Shown: positions 33,847 to 45,630, counted from the first letter of the stretch. The stretch: DNA of 64,000 bases from Hygrophila difformis (GCA_030278955.1 JAOANR010000006.1:8207915-8271914); one strand, 5' to 3'. Notes: a model not told the origin generated them from the letters alone. Numbers and translations: made by a program.

Positions 33847-34597
33847 CTTGCAATTGTCAGTCATTGTTGACACGGGAGAATTTTTGTTTGAAAGTTGAAA
33901 CTCTCTATTCTAGAGAAATAAACCAACCAAACATAAAACAGTGTTGGCACTTGCTTGAAGGGTGAGGCCCAATCCACTGCCCAAATGGTAACATACTTCA
34001 TCATACTAGTACAGTATTTAAGGATGTACTACTAGTAGAGTGTCGTAGAACAAATGACCAATGATGAGTTGGGTATCCAGTGTCTGTGTGACTGTGTCCT
34101 ACCCCTCATCCCTCATCTGTTGAACGCCAAGACAAACCCAATAGCATACATAGACGGCAGATTAATTTTAAAGCTGCGTCCAAATATAATAGTTTCACTT
34201 CCACACCGCCAAGAAACCATGGCATGAAGTGTCCTTTTACTTAATTACACTCACATCCACACACACTCTCAAACAAACTCAGCCAGAAAATTCCTAATTA
34301 CTGGTAATCAATCAGGCTGTGAGGTTTTTCCACTGTCCAAGGTTCCCCCAGTGAAGGGGTCGCAACTTGACTCGGATTTGGATTGAACAGATTATTCAAC
34401 TGTCATGGGAGGGAGTATATATCACCCAAACACTAACATCCAAACACACACACATCATCAACGAAATGCTAGTCGAGATACAAGTCAGACCCCCATCGGA
34501 CAGAGATTCGCCCTACAGCATCCTTTTTCTTCTTCCAGTTTCTTCTTTTCCTTGCAAACATTATTCTCTTCCTCATCTACTCACAGGGAGGGCTAAT

Positions 34598-34640
<43 letters not shown>

Positions 34641-36586
34641 CAAAGAGTCCTAAATGGAGATAATGAGGAATCCATTGATTATGTAATACTAGTTTAAACC
34701 ACATAGAAATCAATTAAACCGATCAATTTCAGAATAGATACGAGCACATATTCTTAAATTGTACAGCATGTTCAGTTGAAGAGTCAACAAGAAGATGCAT
34801 AGAAGCAAGTTTCATGGAGTCATGACATGGACCTCACCTCTTAATAAAAAAATCAGGCAACACAGTCCGACAGTCATGGTTCACAATGGCTACAAAATAC
34901 AGAGGGGCTATCTGCTTATCCCACATTCAAAATTAAATCGACAAACCTTTCAAGTCTTCAGATAAGGAGGCCAAACTATGAATATGAAATAGTATTCATT
35001 AGTATTACCAAAATGAATCGAAACAATCAAAAACAGCTCATTGTTATACAAATATCAGGACAGGTGGAGAATACATGCAGCAGGCATGAAAACTTAACCA
35101 TGTAAAAACAGAGTTCTTGTAAAGCATTCATGAACACATCAGTGTGAGCCTGATCCCAACTGGTGAAAGAAAGGTTAGGCAAGGACGTTAAATTTCATAT
35201 ATTGCAATAATAGAAAAGGATAATGGTTTAAAAGTAATGTGCGTATAACATCATCAGATATCACAATTTAATACATTGAATTGTCTGATTCCCCAGATTC
35301 GACAAATTTATTTCAACACGACAAAAAAAAAAGCTCCACGTGTTCATCTTATGAAAGAACATTTATTTCAATACAACAAAAATACCTCCTAAACATTCAT
35401 CTTCTTATAAAAGAAGATTCTCGAGACAAGATGCATTTCGAGATATCCCAAAGTTCTATTCATTAACATCGCATTCATTATGTTAGAATCTCTCGTGGAT
35501 AAAAATACACACAAGTGCAACACATGCTAAATTGACATGATCAAGAAAAAGAGCAAGACTATGAAATCATTGATTAACTTACTTAAACTAGTTATTGTTA
35601 GCGTGTGAATCCTTCATTCAAGTCAATGAAGATTGAACTTAACAAGCAATAGGACTCGGAATCTCGGATAAGTACTTATTGAATAACTGAAGTTGTTATG
35701 CTCCCTAAAAGAAATACTAAATAAATAAATAAAGCAGCGCAAATATCAAATCATAGATCAGAAATACTTATTAACGAACTGCTAACTATTTATTTGTCAT
35801 CTTGCGAACCCTTCTTTCACGTCAATACAGATCTATCGGCTAACATCATAATTAGCTTATCAAATAACTATAGAAACTTCCAAACAAATCAAACCAACAT
35901 ATTACACTTTAATGAAAAATCCAAATTACATTAGAATCTGTTAGCATGCATACGATGACTCAAAAAGGGATTGAAGAAGAGATTGCCTAAACAATGAAAA
36001 AGGAGATAAAGAAAAATACCAAAAAAAATAAAGAACTGAGACAACTTGCATTAAAGAAAGGAACAAGATAAATGGAGCTTCATGAAGGAGCAAGTAAAAG
36101 TGATAATGGGTATCCAGATCAAAGAGAGTCAGATGTCGTAATCTTATCCTAACTAACTTATCCACCATGTACACAGGAGGACGCTCGGATTTTGCACTGT
36201 GTTGTTATTCGCTATAAATACCAAACTTCAAACTGACTACGTTGCCCCATACTATCATGCATATACAGAGGTAATCTGTCAAATGTCTGAGATAGGAGAA
36301 ACCACCTTTATAAGGGTACTCTCATATTCATATATTTACACAGAACAATAGCACTTCAAATTTAGAAAACAGTCACCATTAAAACTCCTTTAAATTACTA
36401 ACATTCACATGAAACATACTAACATAATCATAATGATAGAAAGGCACTTCACCAACATAGGACAATTCAAGAAATCCACAATAAAAACACTAAGTCAATA
36501 AAACCATGGCTCATAATAATTAAAGTATATCAAAGTTTCTCTACCTCACTGCTCAGACAACAATAACTAAGGAATTACCCACAAGC
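33847..36586. other. Intergenic sequence with a TA microsatellite
   Basis: A (TA)n run lies at 34601-34637 and gives the spurious Ile-Tyr open frame there. The right part probably includes the 3' UTR of the GeBP-like gene. I see no supportable exons in between. Confidence 0.4.
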
Positions 36587-37747
36587 TCACTGATCTGAGT
36601 TCTTCAACGCATCCAAAACCAGCTTTGTCTGCGCTCGCATCAAATCAAGTTTCTTCAAGTAAACCTCCATCTCCAGAATCCTGAGCTTCCGCCACTCTTG
36701 CTCACCCTCAAACTTTTTATTGCCTTCAAATAACTCTTCCCCGCTCCTTAATACCGACTCCTCCACATTCATCATCACACTGGAAAAACTAATGCCCTTA
36801 TCCTTCGACCCATTAACAGCCTCCACCTCCATAGGATCTTCCAACTCCACACTGTTCGTCTCATTATTACCCTTCTTATTCTGAATTTTCGTCCCAGACT
36901 TTCCACTCCCTTTTGGACTACCAACCACTTTTTCACCGCGCCTCGGTTTCACACTCCCATTCCCCCACACCAGTTTAGACAACTCATACGCCTTCTGCTC
37001 ATGGGGCTTCGAAAGGACCCTCTGTTTACCGTCCTTCTCCTTGCTTTTGTTGTTTTCATACTTCTTTCTCAGCCTCCTAATCTTTGCCTGCAATTGAGCC
37101 CTGGTAACTTCCACATGCAAATCCGCCTTAATAAAGTCGTGAAAAGCCTTGAGATCAGCTATCGGATCAGCCTTCTTCTTCTCCGTATACTCCATCATCC
37201 CTTTCAAAATCACAATCTCATCACCCTCGCTCCAAAGCCTCTGAAAAAGCTGCTTTTTTGAATCCTCGTTCGATTTTTTCTCCGAATTCTCCACGTTGGC
37301 CACCGCCTGCTGCTGCTCCTTCTTCGACCTCTTCGCCTCGGATTCCTTCACCGCGCTGCCGCTCCGTTTCACCCCAGAAGATTTAACAGAATCAGAACCA
37401 ATGGTTTTAGATCTAGGGTTTCTAACATCGGCGCCTGTTTTCTGATCAATCGGCTTGGACGCTACCGGCTTCACCCCACCGACGCCGGGCTCGTCCGATT
37501 CCGTCGCCGATTCCTCGTCATCTGAAGAAGATTCCTGATCCACCGCGGAGGGTTGCGGTTGGGACTTCTTCACAGCCGGGGGAGGCAAAGACGACGACTT
37601 TTTCTCTGCTTTCGTTTCCTCTGTCTCGGAATCAGATTCGGACGAGCCGGAGCCGTCTTCGGAGGAGGAAGAGGCGGCGTCTTCGTCGTCCTCGGCGGAT
37701 TCCGAGTCGGATTCCACGCGCTTCTCAGGCTCTTGACTTTTGGCCAT
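36587..37747 (-). CDS. GeBP/GeBP-like (DUF573) transcription regulator
   Basis: This is a nuclear protein of the plant GLABROUS1 enhancer-binding protein family, whose members affect cytokinin response and trichome genes in Arabidopsis. It is 386 residues and intronless, as is common in the family. Residues 1-95 are an acidic Ser/Asp/Glu-rich region. Lys-rich sequence with likely nuclear localisation signals follows (AKRSKKEQQQ near 140). The DUF573 domain spans about 166-260, from LFQRLWSEGDEIVILKGM through TRAQLQAKIRRLRKKYENN to KAYELSKLVWG. The C-terminal 50 residues (EWRKLRILEMEVYLKKLDLM) form the leucine-zipper-like dimerisation helix of the family. The MAKSQ start is preferred over an in-frame ATG ten codons upstream at 37777 because the extra residues are not family-like. 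The assignment is firm; the exact orthologue is not. Confidence 0.9.
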   Translation of the reverse strand: MAKSQEPEKRVESDSESAEDDEDAASSSSEDGSGSSESDSETEETKAEKKSSSLPPPAVKKSQPQPSAVDQESSSDDEESATESDEPGVGGVKPVASKPIDQKTGADVRNPRSKTIGSDSVKSSGVKRSGSAVKESEAKRSKKEQQQAVANVENSEKKSNEDSKKQLFQRLWSEGDEIVILKGMMEYTEKKKADPIADLKAFHDFIKADLHVEVTRAQLQAKIRRLRKKYENNKSKEKDGKQRVLSKPHEQKAYELSKLVWGNGSVKPRRGEKVVGSPKGSGKSGTKIQNKKGNNETNSVELEDPMEVEAVNGSKDKGISFSSVMMNVEESVLRSGEELFEGNKKFEGEQEWRKLRILEMEVYLKKLDLMRAQTKLVLDALKNSDQ

Positions 37748-37806
37748 AATTTCGATGAAATCGAAGAGAAAGGGCAAAAAGGAAAAAGGGAGGAGAGAGG
37801 GCTTTG

Positions 37807-37815
37807 TTAGGGTTT
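37807..37815 (-). promoter_or_regulatory. Telo-box in the GeBP-like gene leader
   Basis: The minus strand reads AAACCCTAA 60 bases before the start codon. Telo-boxes at this position are common in plant genes expressed in dividing tissue. Function here is inferred from position only. Confidence 0.5.
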
Positions 37816-37819
37816 GAGA

Positions 37820-38100
37820 AAAATATGTAAAGGGAACGTCTTGGTAAATTTATAGAGGCTGGAGAAGGTTTGGACTCAATTTTAAGACCACATTTATCCG
37901 TTGTAATAATTGCACACTTTGTAGTACGAGTATGACGGATTAATGAATTATTTTAAATCATCCTTTCCCCTTTTTTTAATATATACATGGAAATTTATAA
38001 TTGAATATGAGAGAGAATATTTTATCATCTACTACTGTTATACACCATCCATTCTCTCTATCTACCTCCAATTTTTAAATCTAATAGTAGTATATAATCA
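37820..38100. other. Upstream flank of the GeBP-like gene
   Basis: This is the likely promoter region. The only visible structure is short AT runs. Confidence 0.4.
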
Positions 38101-38355
38101 CTCCGTCACACCAAACATGTCCTGTTTGATTTTTGGCACTGTTAATTGTTCAGCTTTGACTCAATTTTAGGGCAAGTATAGATTCGGAAAAAAATAGTCG
38201 AGTTAGGTCTTGTTAGAATCGTATGATCATGTACTTTTAGAATATATATTTTACACAATTTTTTATTGTACATATTTTGAGATATTAACAATTGAGAAAG
38301 TGCATTGGATTGTGTGCAGAAATCAAACAAGACAAGTTAAATGGGACGGAGGGAG
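38101..38355. mobile_element. Stowaway MITE
   Basis: The right end ATGGGACGGAGGGAG is intact and followed by TA. The left end is worn to CTCCGTCACACC. The middle holds the family core with GAGTTAGGTCTTGTTAGAAT. It sits about 350 bp upstream of the GeBP-like gene start. Confidence 0.8.
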
Positions 38356-38464
38356 TAGTATTTTCAATTTTTAATAGTAATTCAAATCTTTTTGGTAAAC
38401 ATTGGCGTATATGCATCAGAAAAGTATCTAGTAGTTCAAACCACACAAATTATAAATAAAATAA

Positions 38465-38565
38465 AGGGGAGTGATAGAAGACCAGGTGAGAATTGAACCC
38501 CAACCTATGATTGAAAGATATGGGAGATGGACACCGGGCTGATCAAGTCTCATTCCCAATCCCAT
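38465..38565 (-). mobile_element. tRNA-derived SINE-like sequence
   Basis: On the minus strand GATCAGCCCGGTGTCC (38544-38529) resembles an A box, and GGGTTCAATTCTC (38500-38488) a B box, at tRNA-like spacing. It is followed by CACCTGGTCTTCTATCACTC and an A/T-rich tail. The boundaries are approximate. Confidence 0.5.
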
Positions 38566-38611
38566 TCCCAAATTGAATATAGTAAAAATTATAAAATCCA
38601 ATATTCTATAA

Positions 38612-39374
38612 CAGGGCCGTGATGATGGAGTGCAATAAGTGCTCTTGCACAAGGCCCCAATTTTGGGGCCTCATTTTTAAAATTCATTTATTTTTTTTTC
38701 TTTTTTGGTAATTTTTCATATTTCTGCATTTTGATATTCATTCTCTTATACTTCTATAATGCAATACAATGTCGGCTCTTTTATACAAAAAATTTTAATT
38801 GAAGTTTTGTTGTATTTTATATTTTTATTTTATTTTATAAAAAACTAAGTGGGTTATTGATCTTTTTTAATATGTAGGCATAGGGTGTCAATTTGGACAC
38901 AAACCCGAAAAAATGAATCCGACCGACACGAAAAATTTCAGGTTTGGGTTTAGACATTTTGGGTTTTTTTTTCAAATCGGGTCGACCCGATACCCGACCT
39001 GAAATATTATACCACCTGCTCAACCTGACACAAACACGATCCGAAACCTGAAATTGTGCCAATTTTGGCCTATAACTCTAAAAAACGAACCCAACGACAC
39101 GAAAAATTTCTAAGTTTGGGTTTGGTCATTTTGGGTTTTTTCCAAAATCAGGTCGACCAGAAACCCGACCTGAAATATTATACAACCTGATCAACCCGAT
39201 ACGAACACGACCCAAAACCTGAAATTGACACCCCTATATAGGCAGTATTCTTTTGGGTTCAGGGCTACAAGTTTAAAAAAATTAAATTAAATTAAATTTT
39301 ATAAATATTCTAAATTCCCTAGGGCCATACTTTTATTTAAGAACATGGTAACCGAATATGATTAGACGGCCCTG
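38612..39374. mobile_element. Non-autonomous hAT element with CAGGGCCG termini
   Basis: The ends CAGGGCCGTGATGA and TTAGACGGCCCTG are inverted, as in many plant hAT elements with CAGGGCCG. The subterminal GGGGCCTCA is also typical. The flanks TTCTATAA and GTCTAAAA match at 6 of 8 bases, suggesting an old insertion. Another hAT-like element (38881-39236) is inserted in it. Confidence 0.7.
38881..39236. mobile_element. Non-autonomous hAT-like element (CGACCCGA subterminal repeats)
   Basis: The ends are TAGGGTGTCAATTT and the near-complement GAAATTGACACCCCTA. The flanks TGTAGGCA (38873-38880) and TATAGGCA (39237-39244) agree at 7 of 8 bases. Words such as GACACGAAAAATTTC, GGTCGACCCGA and ACCCGACCTGAAATATTATA repeat twice inside, so about 165 bp of the element is a tandem duplication. 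Confidence 0.82.
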
Positions 39375-40255
39375 GTCTAAAAATACATTATTAGACGAAT
39401 CAAAATATAGATATATATTAGTACTTGATTATATTTTTCTTATTAAATTATGTTTAAAAAATGAATCAAAAATCATTTAATGAGTAGTAACAAATCTAAT
39501 CATGCATGAGAAGTTTCAAGGAAAAGAGAGAGTATTTATATTACAGGATGATAAATATTAAATAATGACCTATGTATGTGACAGTGAATCCCCTACTAGA
39601 GAACGAATTATAGTTATAGTATTTGCCAATGAATGAATTTGTTGCTTTCAAAACAACCTCAAAACATTTCTTAAAAAGCTTAAAATTAATCTAATTGAAA
39701 TTGTATTTTACAACGGTGCACAAAGCAAGTAAATTGAAAGTGTAAATTTTATGATCACTTCATATTCAACACTAAGTATAGTTATTAAACTGAATTGCGT
39801 TTTTAAGTAAGCTTAAGGCAGTTTCGCTTAAAAATGTATGCGAAGTTTATACTATACAAAATACTTATAAAAAAAGAAATAAACGAGATGGAATAATTAT
39901 CTAGCAAACTCTTGGGCAAGCCTCCAATCTAATTTTGAAATAAGCATATTATACAATTAAATCTTCACTGATAAAATTGAATAATTTAACACTCTACACA
40001 TTATTGTCTTTTTTCTTCAAAAATAAAAATAAAAGAACTTCAATGTACCTATATCGGTTCGAACTTGAAAAATAAAATTAATTAATATAATTACTATAAT
40101 CTATTTCTTTCCTACCCATATTTGTGTTTAAAATAGTAACAATAATTGAACCAACATGCATGTCTTAAACCGCATAATCAATGTTTTGTGTTTTATCTTA
40201 GTAAAACACAGAAAATTGTGTGTTGTGAAAAGTGTAATCCATTAACATTATCTCA
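39375..40255. other. AT-rich intergenic sequence
   Basis: 39400-39540 contains scattered words of the Stowaway core, without ends. No gene is recognised. Confidence 0.35.
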
Positions 40256-41345
40256 ACATGCATGTCTTGCTGTTCATCCAGGGTACAAGTGGTACCATAT
40301 TCTTCGAGAGGGTAATGTTGTTGCTGGCAGTGGCGAAACTAGACTTTGAAAGAAGGGAGGGCCTATGGGCGATTTACTGGCGGAATCAAGACTTTATACT
40401 GGAGCTACTAAAATAAATAAATCGTTTTGGGTTTGAATCAGTTCGATTTGACTTCACATTGAGCTCGGCTAGTTATTTTTTAGCACATTTTGATATTTGA
40501 AAAATAAATTAATCAAATTAGCTCATATTAGTAAACACAATAAATTTCTAGTAATTTAAAATTATATATAATTTTACTAGCAAGATATATTTGTTCATGT
40601 TTTTATAAGAATCTAGTATTAATTTTTTTTTTAATAAGTTCATAAAATGTGCTTGTGCTATCGAATTCAAAATTTTCATTCCACCGTAGTAGTTTTGAAC
40701 TTGAGCTCGACTTATTTGTCTATTATACAAACCGAGCTTAAGTATCAATTACCCGGGCTCTTTGCGGCTCGTTTAACGACTTTATTAATTACTTTATGCA
40801 TTAGGGAATGCGTTTTTTAAATTATCAAATTACACTTAAATAAATGAAGATAATTTTTTTTAGGGGCCGAAGCCAGAAAAAGTATGATGGGATCTACCAC
40901 ACAAATTACAAATGGATAAAGGAGAAAAATATGGGATCGGGTAAAAAATCTAACCCCAACTATATGGTTGGAAGACATGAACTTGGCCCTAAATGTGTGG
41001 GACCTATGCATGCCTATCGGTTAGTTTATTTAATTAGTAAAGCAAATTAGAAAATAATAGTATTAAAAAGGATGAAGATTGAAAAATTAAAAAAATTGAA
41101 GCAAGGGCTGCACTACAATGAAACAAGGTTGTTTGGCATCCTACACACATTTAGGAATTCTCTAAGTTTATGGAGGGGCCCAAGCCCTCCCTTGTGATTG
41201 TGTGGTTTCGCCCATGGTTGCTGATACTTTAGCTAAGTGGGGTTCTCGTTCGGAAGAGTTCTTTACGACATGGGCGTTTTTCCAGATGGTGTGTCGTCCT
41301 CTTGTCTCTGCAGACATGGAAGGAACCTGGTTTCCTCAATTCTAG
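40256..41345 (+). pseudogene. LINE ORF2 C-terminus, split by an hAT insertion
   Basis: Before the insertion the frame reads HPGYKWYHILREGNVVA. Right after it the frame resumes with DTLAKWGSRSEEFFTTWA and ends SADMEGTWFPQF then TAG at 41345. This is the end of the RNase H domain and tail typical of plant L1-type LINEs, whose last catalytic Asp lies in NVVAD. Only the 3' end is present, as expected of a 5'-truncated LINE. A short A-rich tail follows near 41432-41443. Confidence 0.75.
40326..41214. mobile_element. hAT-like element inserted in the LINE tail
   Basis: The left end GGCAGTGGCGAAACTAGA and the right end TGTGGTTTCGCCCA are inverted, and AAGGGAGGGCCTATGGGC pairs with GGCCCAAGCCCTCCCTT just inside. 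The flanks TTGTTGCT (40318-40325) and TGGTTGCT (41215-41222) match at 7 of 8. Removing the element restores the LINE reading frame, which confirms the borders. No transposase is present; about 40910-41000 resembles the local SINE-like sequences on the minus strand. Confidence 0.85.
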
Positions 41346-42088
41346 CTTTATTTTGAGTTGCTCTTCTTTTCCTTTTGCACTTTCTTTTTTCCTCTTATTT
41401 TTAGCTGACGCTATTGCGTCGCTTTCACCCAAGGAAAAAAAAATAGTGGGAAAACATTAGAGGTGAAAACGGGAAGGATACAAGTGGATACTACTCATCT
41501 CATCGAATACGAATAGGTCGGATACAAATACGAATTCGAATATTTCGAGAAACGAGTACGAGACGTATTCGGATTTTAACTCGGATAATATTATAATTTT
41601 TTAGAGAAATCGGAATATATATTATGTAAGCTAAACTGATTTTTTAAATTTTCCAAGATCATTAGTTATTTCGTTCAAGGGCTTTGGTTAGGGTGCTGAG
41701 ACCCATGTCTCTTGATGTACTTGGCACATCCAAGCCATTGATGAAATATTGAAATCAATGGCTAAAATTAATACAAATGGTACTATTGTAATTTCAATAA
41801 GATCCAAATAATCTCTATTCATTTTTCTCATTTCTCATGCTCATATTTCTCTCTCCCTCATTATCTACTTCTTTTTTGGAATTTCTAAAATTTGATAGGA
41901 AATTTAGATTACTTGTATCGAGTAGGTAAATTTTCATATAAAGAACATCAAAATCCGAGTTCGTTTGAGAAAGTTAGAGTCATTTGAAGTTAATTGCGAT
42001 TTTAAAAAACGTAGCATTTACATTCCAGCGACGGTGGCTTTGCAATTCAGCGACGGGACCTTTAGAATTCAGCGTCATAGAGCATATA

Positions 42089-43855
42089 TGTAATACCCGC
42101 TAAATTTAAATATAGTATAAAAAAATAATTAATTGTCTGCTATAAATTAAAATTTAATAGGAAGTGTGTTTTAATTAAAAGAATGTTGTAAACAATGAAC
42201 TATTTTTCCAAGTTTAAAAGTAGATGATAGGGAATATTTTTTTTAGTATGGAAAAGTTTAAATATTTGGAAGAGTAATATTTTAGAAAAATAAGATTTGA
42301 TTTAAAGATATAGATGGGTAAAAATAATTACTAACAAAAAGTATTCTAATATTTTGAAATAAATGTAGTTAGAATTAAGATATGATATAAAGACTTTGAT
42401 AACCAATTGGTTAGACAAGTAGACTCATAATTTAAAGGTTGCGTGTTCAAACCCTACTTGTTTTGAAATTTTTATCAAAGAGCCAAATAAATGAATAAGT
42501 AAATAATAAAAAAAAAAATTGAAAAGACAAAAGAAGGATAGGGTGGCATGCATGTGGCAGGGGCTATATGCATAAATTAAAAAAAAAAAAAAAGTTCACA
42601 TGATGCATGGTTAGTAGCTACCCGTGAACATGGGAAATAAAAGAGAATAAAATATATAAAAGATTAAAAAAAAACTAATAAAAAAATGAATGCACTAACC
42701 TTCTCCCACCTATAAATACTCGTTCATTGGTAAGCCAGAAGCACAAACAAAAAAAAAATCAGATTGTTAGATAGATCAATAGTGTGAGATGGAGAGAGCC
42801 TGCGAGAGATAGAGAGAAGTTGAGATAGTGGAAGAAAATCGTTGAGCAGTAGATAGGCAAGTGGTGGAGTAGTTGCAGTTCCAGATTTCAGTAAGACTAT
42901 CATTAGGGAGATTGTAAGTAAATTTATATTTTGCGGGCGTTGTCCCAAAATTTAATTTTTGCATGTTTAATTCCTTATTGCTTTAAATAATTTAGAATTA
43001 TTCATGCAAATGATTTATGCAGAGGAAATGCCCTAGTATGAGTTTAATTATTTTTGGGCTAAGCCATGCATGTGAAAATTTTATTTCCAGTGTATGGCAT
43101 GTAAATTATTGAGATGATATTATTATACGGGATATACTCCAATTGGGGTTATCTTCGTAAGAGCATTATAAAAAGAATTGTGTTAGGCCAAGGGTCTCAC
43201 AATCAGTTCTAGTTGCAAGGGAGGGCCGCCCTTGTATACTCATAGTCTTGATTACGGTCACTATGAAAGCATGTTAGGTCCTATGGGATACCCCGGGTGT
43301 AGACGTCATAGTCGAGCAACATGACACAGAGAATCAGAATTTTTAACGGTTTGACATGTCATTTACTGCTTGAGTCTTTATATTTAATTTTGTCCCATGA
43401 GTACAAATTTATTTACTCAGCCGGTGTGCTGATAAATTATATGTGCACACTTTTCAGGATTTGACATATGTGGAGATGACTAAATGCATGGGCACGGGCA
43501 TGGGTATCAAACCTTTTGTGTAAAATAAATAAATATATATATACATATATATATACATATATATTATATTATTAGTTTTCATTTATATTTTAATGTTATG
43601 TCAAGTTACTTTTGGGGGCGACGAGCCTTAGTCGTCATATTTTGCGAACTCTGATATATTATATTTTGTAAATAATAAAGTTATTGTTTTAAGCACGTGT
43701 TAGCAATTTAATTTAATTAGCCTTAGCGCCAATTAATTAAGTTAGCCAAGGTTAGACCTAAGCGAGCTTAATTAAGAGGCGTGGCGGTAACAACCCCGGA
43801 TTCCTAGTTGAGGCTTCCGCCGCGGAACTAAGAGTAGGAAAACGGGGGTGTTACA
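42089..43855. repeat. Solo LTR (TGTAAT...GTTACA, 5-bp duplication ATATA)
   Basis: The sequence begins TGTAATACCCGC and ends ACGGGGGTGTTACA. The identical flanks ATATA lie at 42084-42088 and 43856-43860. At 1767 bp with no coding frame it is best read as a solo LTR of a large-LTR element, probably Ty3-type judging from length and the TGTAACACCCC-like termini. A TATA-like CTATAAATACTCG lies near 42710, if the LTR reads on the plus strand. The insertion split one palindromic repeat unit, and TSD-aware removal rejoins the unit. Confidence 0.82.
42390..42470 (+). other. tRNA-Met-like relic within the solo LTR
   Basis: ACCAATTGGTTAGACAAG resembles a tRNA D-arm/A box. AGACTCATAATTT looks like a Met anticodon arm with anticodon CAT. 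GTGTTCAAACCC resembles the T arm/B box. The order and spacing fit a tRNA, but the acceptor stem does not pair well, so it is a relic or SINE head and not a tRNA gene. Confidence 0.45.
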
Positions 43856-45630
43856 ATATATTTCAGCGACATAGCCTATACAACATAGTCTATATGACAA
43901 ACTTCAAATGGCTCTAACTTTTTCAAATGAGCTCGGATTTGGACGTTCTTTATATGAAAATCTATCTACCAACACAATAAATTTAAATATCCTACCAAAA
44001 TTTAAAAAGTCTAACCAGATAAATATCATATTTTTAAAATAACGAGAATAAGATATCATTTCCTTTGAAAATATGGTATTTATCAATTTGTAATTTCAAA
44101 AATTTGATATGAAATTTAAATTTCTTGCATCGAGTAGATAAATTTTCATATAAAGAATGTGAAATTCCGAGTTTATTTGAGAAAGTTAGAGCCATTTGAA
44201 GTTCATTGCGATTTTCAGAAACACAGCCTTTACATTTCAGCGACGGTGGCTATATAATTCAGCGACGGAGGCTCTACAATTCAGCGACGGAGGCGTTATA
44301 ATTTAGCGATATAGCCTATGCATTTCAGCGACGTAGCCAATACAACAAAATTTATGTGACAAACTTCAAATGGCTCTAACTTTCTCAAATGACCTCCGAT
44401 TTGGACGTTCTTTATATGAAAATCTATCTAATCAATGCAAGGAATTTAAATATCCTCTCAGATTTAGAAAGTCTAAATATATAAATATCATATTTTCAAA
44501 ACAACGAGCATAATATATCTTTTTTGTAAAAAATCTGGTATTTATCTATTTGTAATTTCCAAAATTTTATGGGAAATTTAGATTCATTGCATCGAGTAGG
44601 TAGATTTTCATATAAAGAACGTCAAAATCCAAGTTCATTTGAGAAAGTTAGAGTCATTTGAAGTGCATTACGATTTAAAAAACACAGTCTTTACATTTCA
44701 GTGACGGTGGCTATGTAATTCAGCGACGGAGCCTTTACAATTCAGCGATGGAGACATTATAATTAAGCGACATAGCCTATGCATTTCAACGACGTAGTAT
44801 ATAGAACAAAATTTATATTACAAACTTCAAATGACTCTAACTTTCTCACATGAGCTCGGATTTGGACGTTCTTTATATGAAAATTTATCTACTTGATGCA
44901 AGGAATCTAAATATCCGATCATGTTTTAGAAATTCAAAATAGAAGAATAGAAAATTAAGAGAAATGAAAGACTGACGAGTGAAAGAGATGAATAAAGATA
45001 ATTTCTCTATTATTATGCCATGAATTGTGTCAAAAGAGGGCTAACTTATGCAAATTTTTTATATGATCTTTATTTAAAGATAGAAATCACTAAATTAATT
45101 TTGTGAATGATTTTATTACTAAAGATATAATTATTTATGTTTGACAATTCTACCCCATTGGATATTTTTGTATGGTTGAGATGATTTGTCTTGATGTACT
45201 ATTATTCACATTGGTAGTACCATAACCATTCCCTTCGTTCAAGACATCTAAATAGTATCACTACACGATGTTACGTACTATAGTTTAGATGCAAGGAACC
45301 TAATAATGTAGTAGAGTTGATTAATATGATTTGATTTAATTGCATATGGCTTTCACGCTTTCGATTAAATTTATACATATAGTATTATAGTTAATATAAT
45401 ATATTATAATATACATATATAAATATATAAAAATTTTCGGATATTCGGATAGAAAATACGGATAATATCCGCATGATATTCGAATCTTTCAGATACGGGC
45501 GGATATTTACAATCCCATATCCTGTCCCGTATCCGCCAAATGTCCGCCGCATATAAAAATTCGAACATAATCGAATACAGCATCGGATTGTGAGGGAATT
45601 ACCGTCCCACTTTCACCCCCAAGAAAACAC

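Larger units (their letters stand above)
41872..44945. repeat. Three tandem imperfect palindromes of about 440 bp
   Basis: Each unit has a left arm with TTTTCATATAAAGAACGTCA and GAGAAAGTTAGAGCCATTTG, a centre of several TTCAGCGACGGAGGC words, and a right arm with CAAATGGCTCTAACTTTCTC and GGACGTTCTTTATATGAAAA, the reverse complement of the left arm. The units run 41872-42083 plus 43861-44090 (split by the solo LTR), 44091-44550 and 44551-44945. The outer flanks (TCTATTCATTTTTCTCATTT near 41813 and the GAAATGAAAGACTGACGAGT side near 44963) are also inverted copies. Confidence 0.82.
41458..45622. mobile_element. Compound hAT-like element of the GGATAC family, 4.2 kb
   Basis: The left end TAGAGGTGAAAACGGGAAGG and the right end CCGTCCCACTTTCACCCCCAA resemble those of the element at 11460. 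The flanks GAAAACAT (41450-41457) and GAAAACAC (45623-45630) match at 7 of 8. GGATAC/CGAATACGA words occur only near the two ends (41470-41590 and 45425-45590). The centre has been replaced or invaded by a palindromic tandem repeat and, within that, a solo LTR. Confidence 0.75.

Noticed and set aside
34367..34663. Open frame ending in a long Ile-Tyr run
   Set aside because: The tail is a (TA)n microsatellite and the rest matches no family; no splice-consistent extension was found.
42390..42470. Functional tRNA-Met gene
   Set aside because: The acceptor stem does not pair and the T arm is imperfect, so only a relic is reported.
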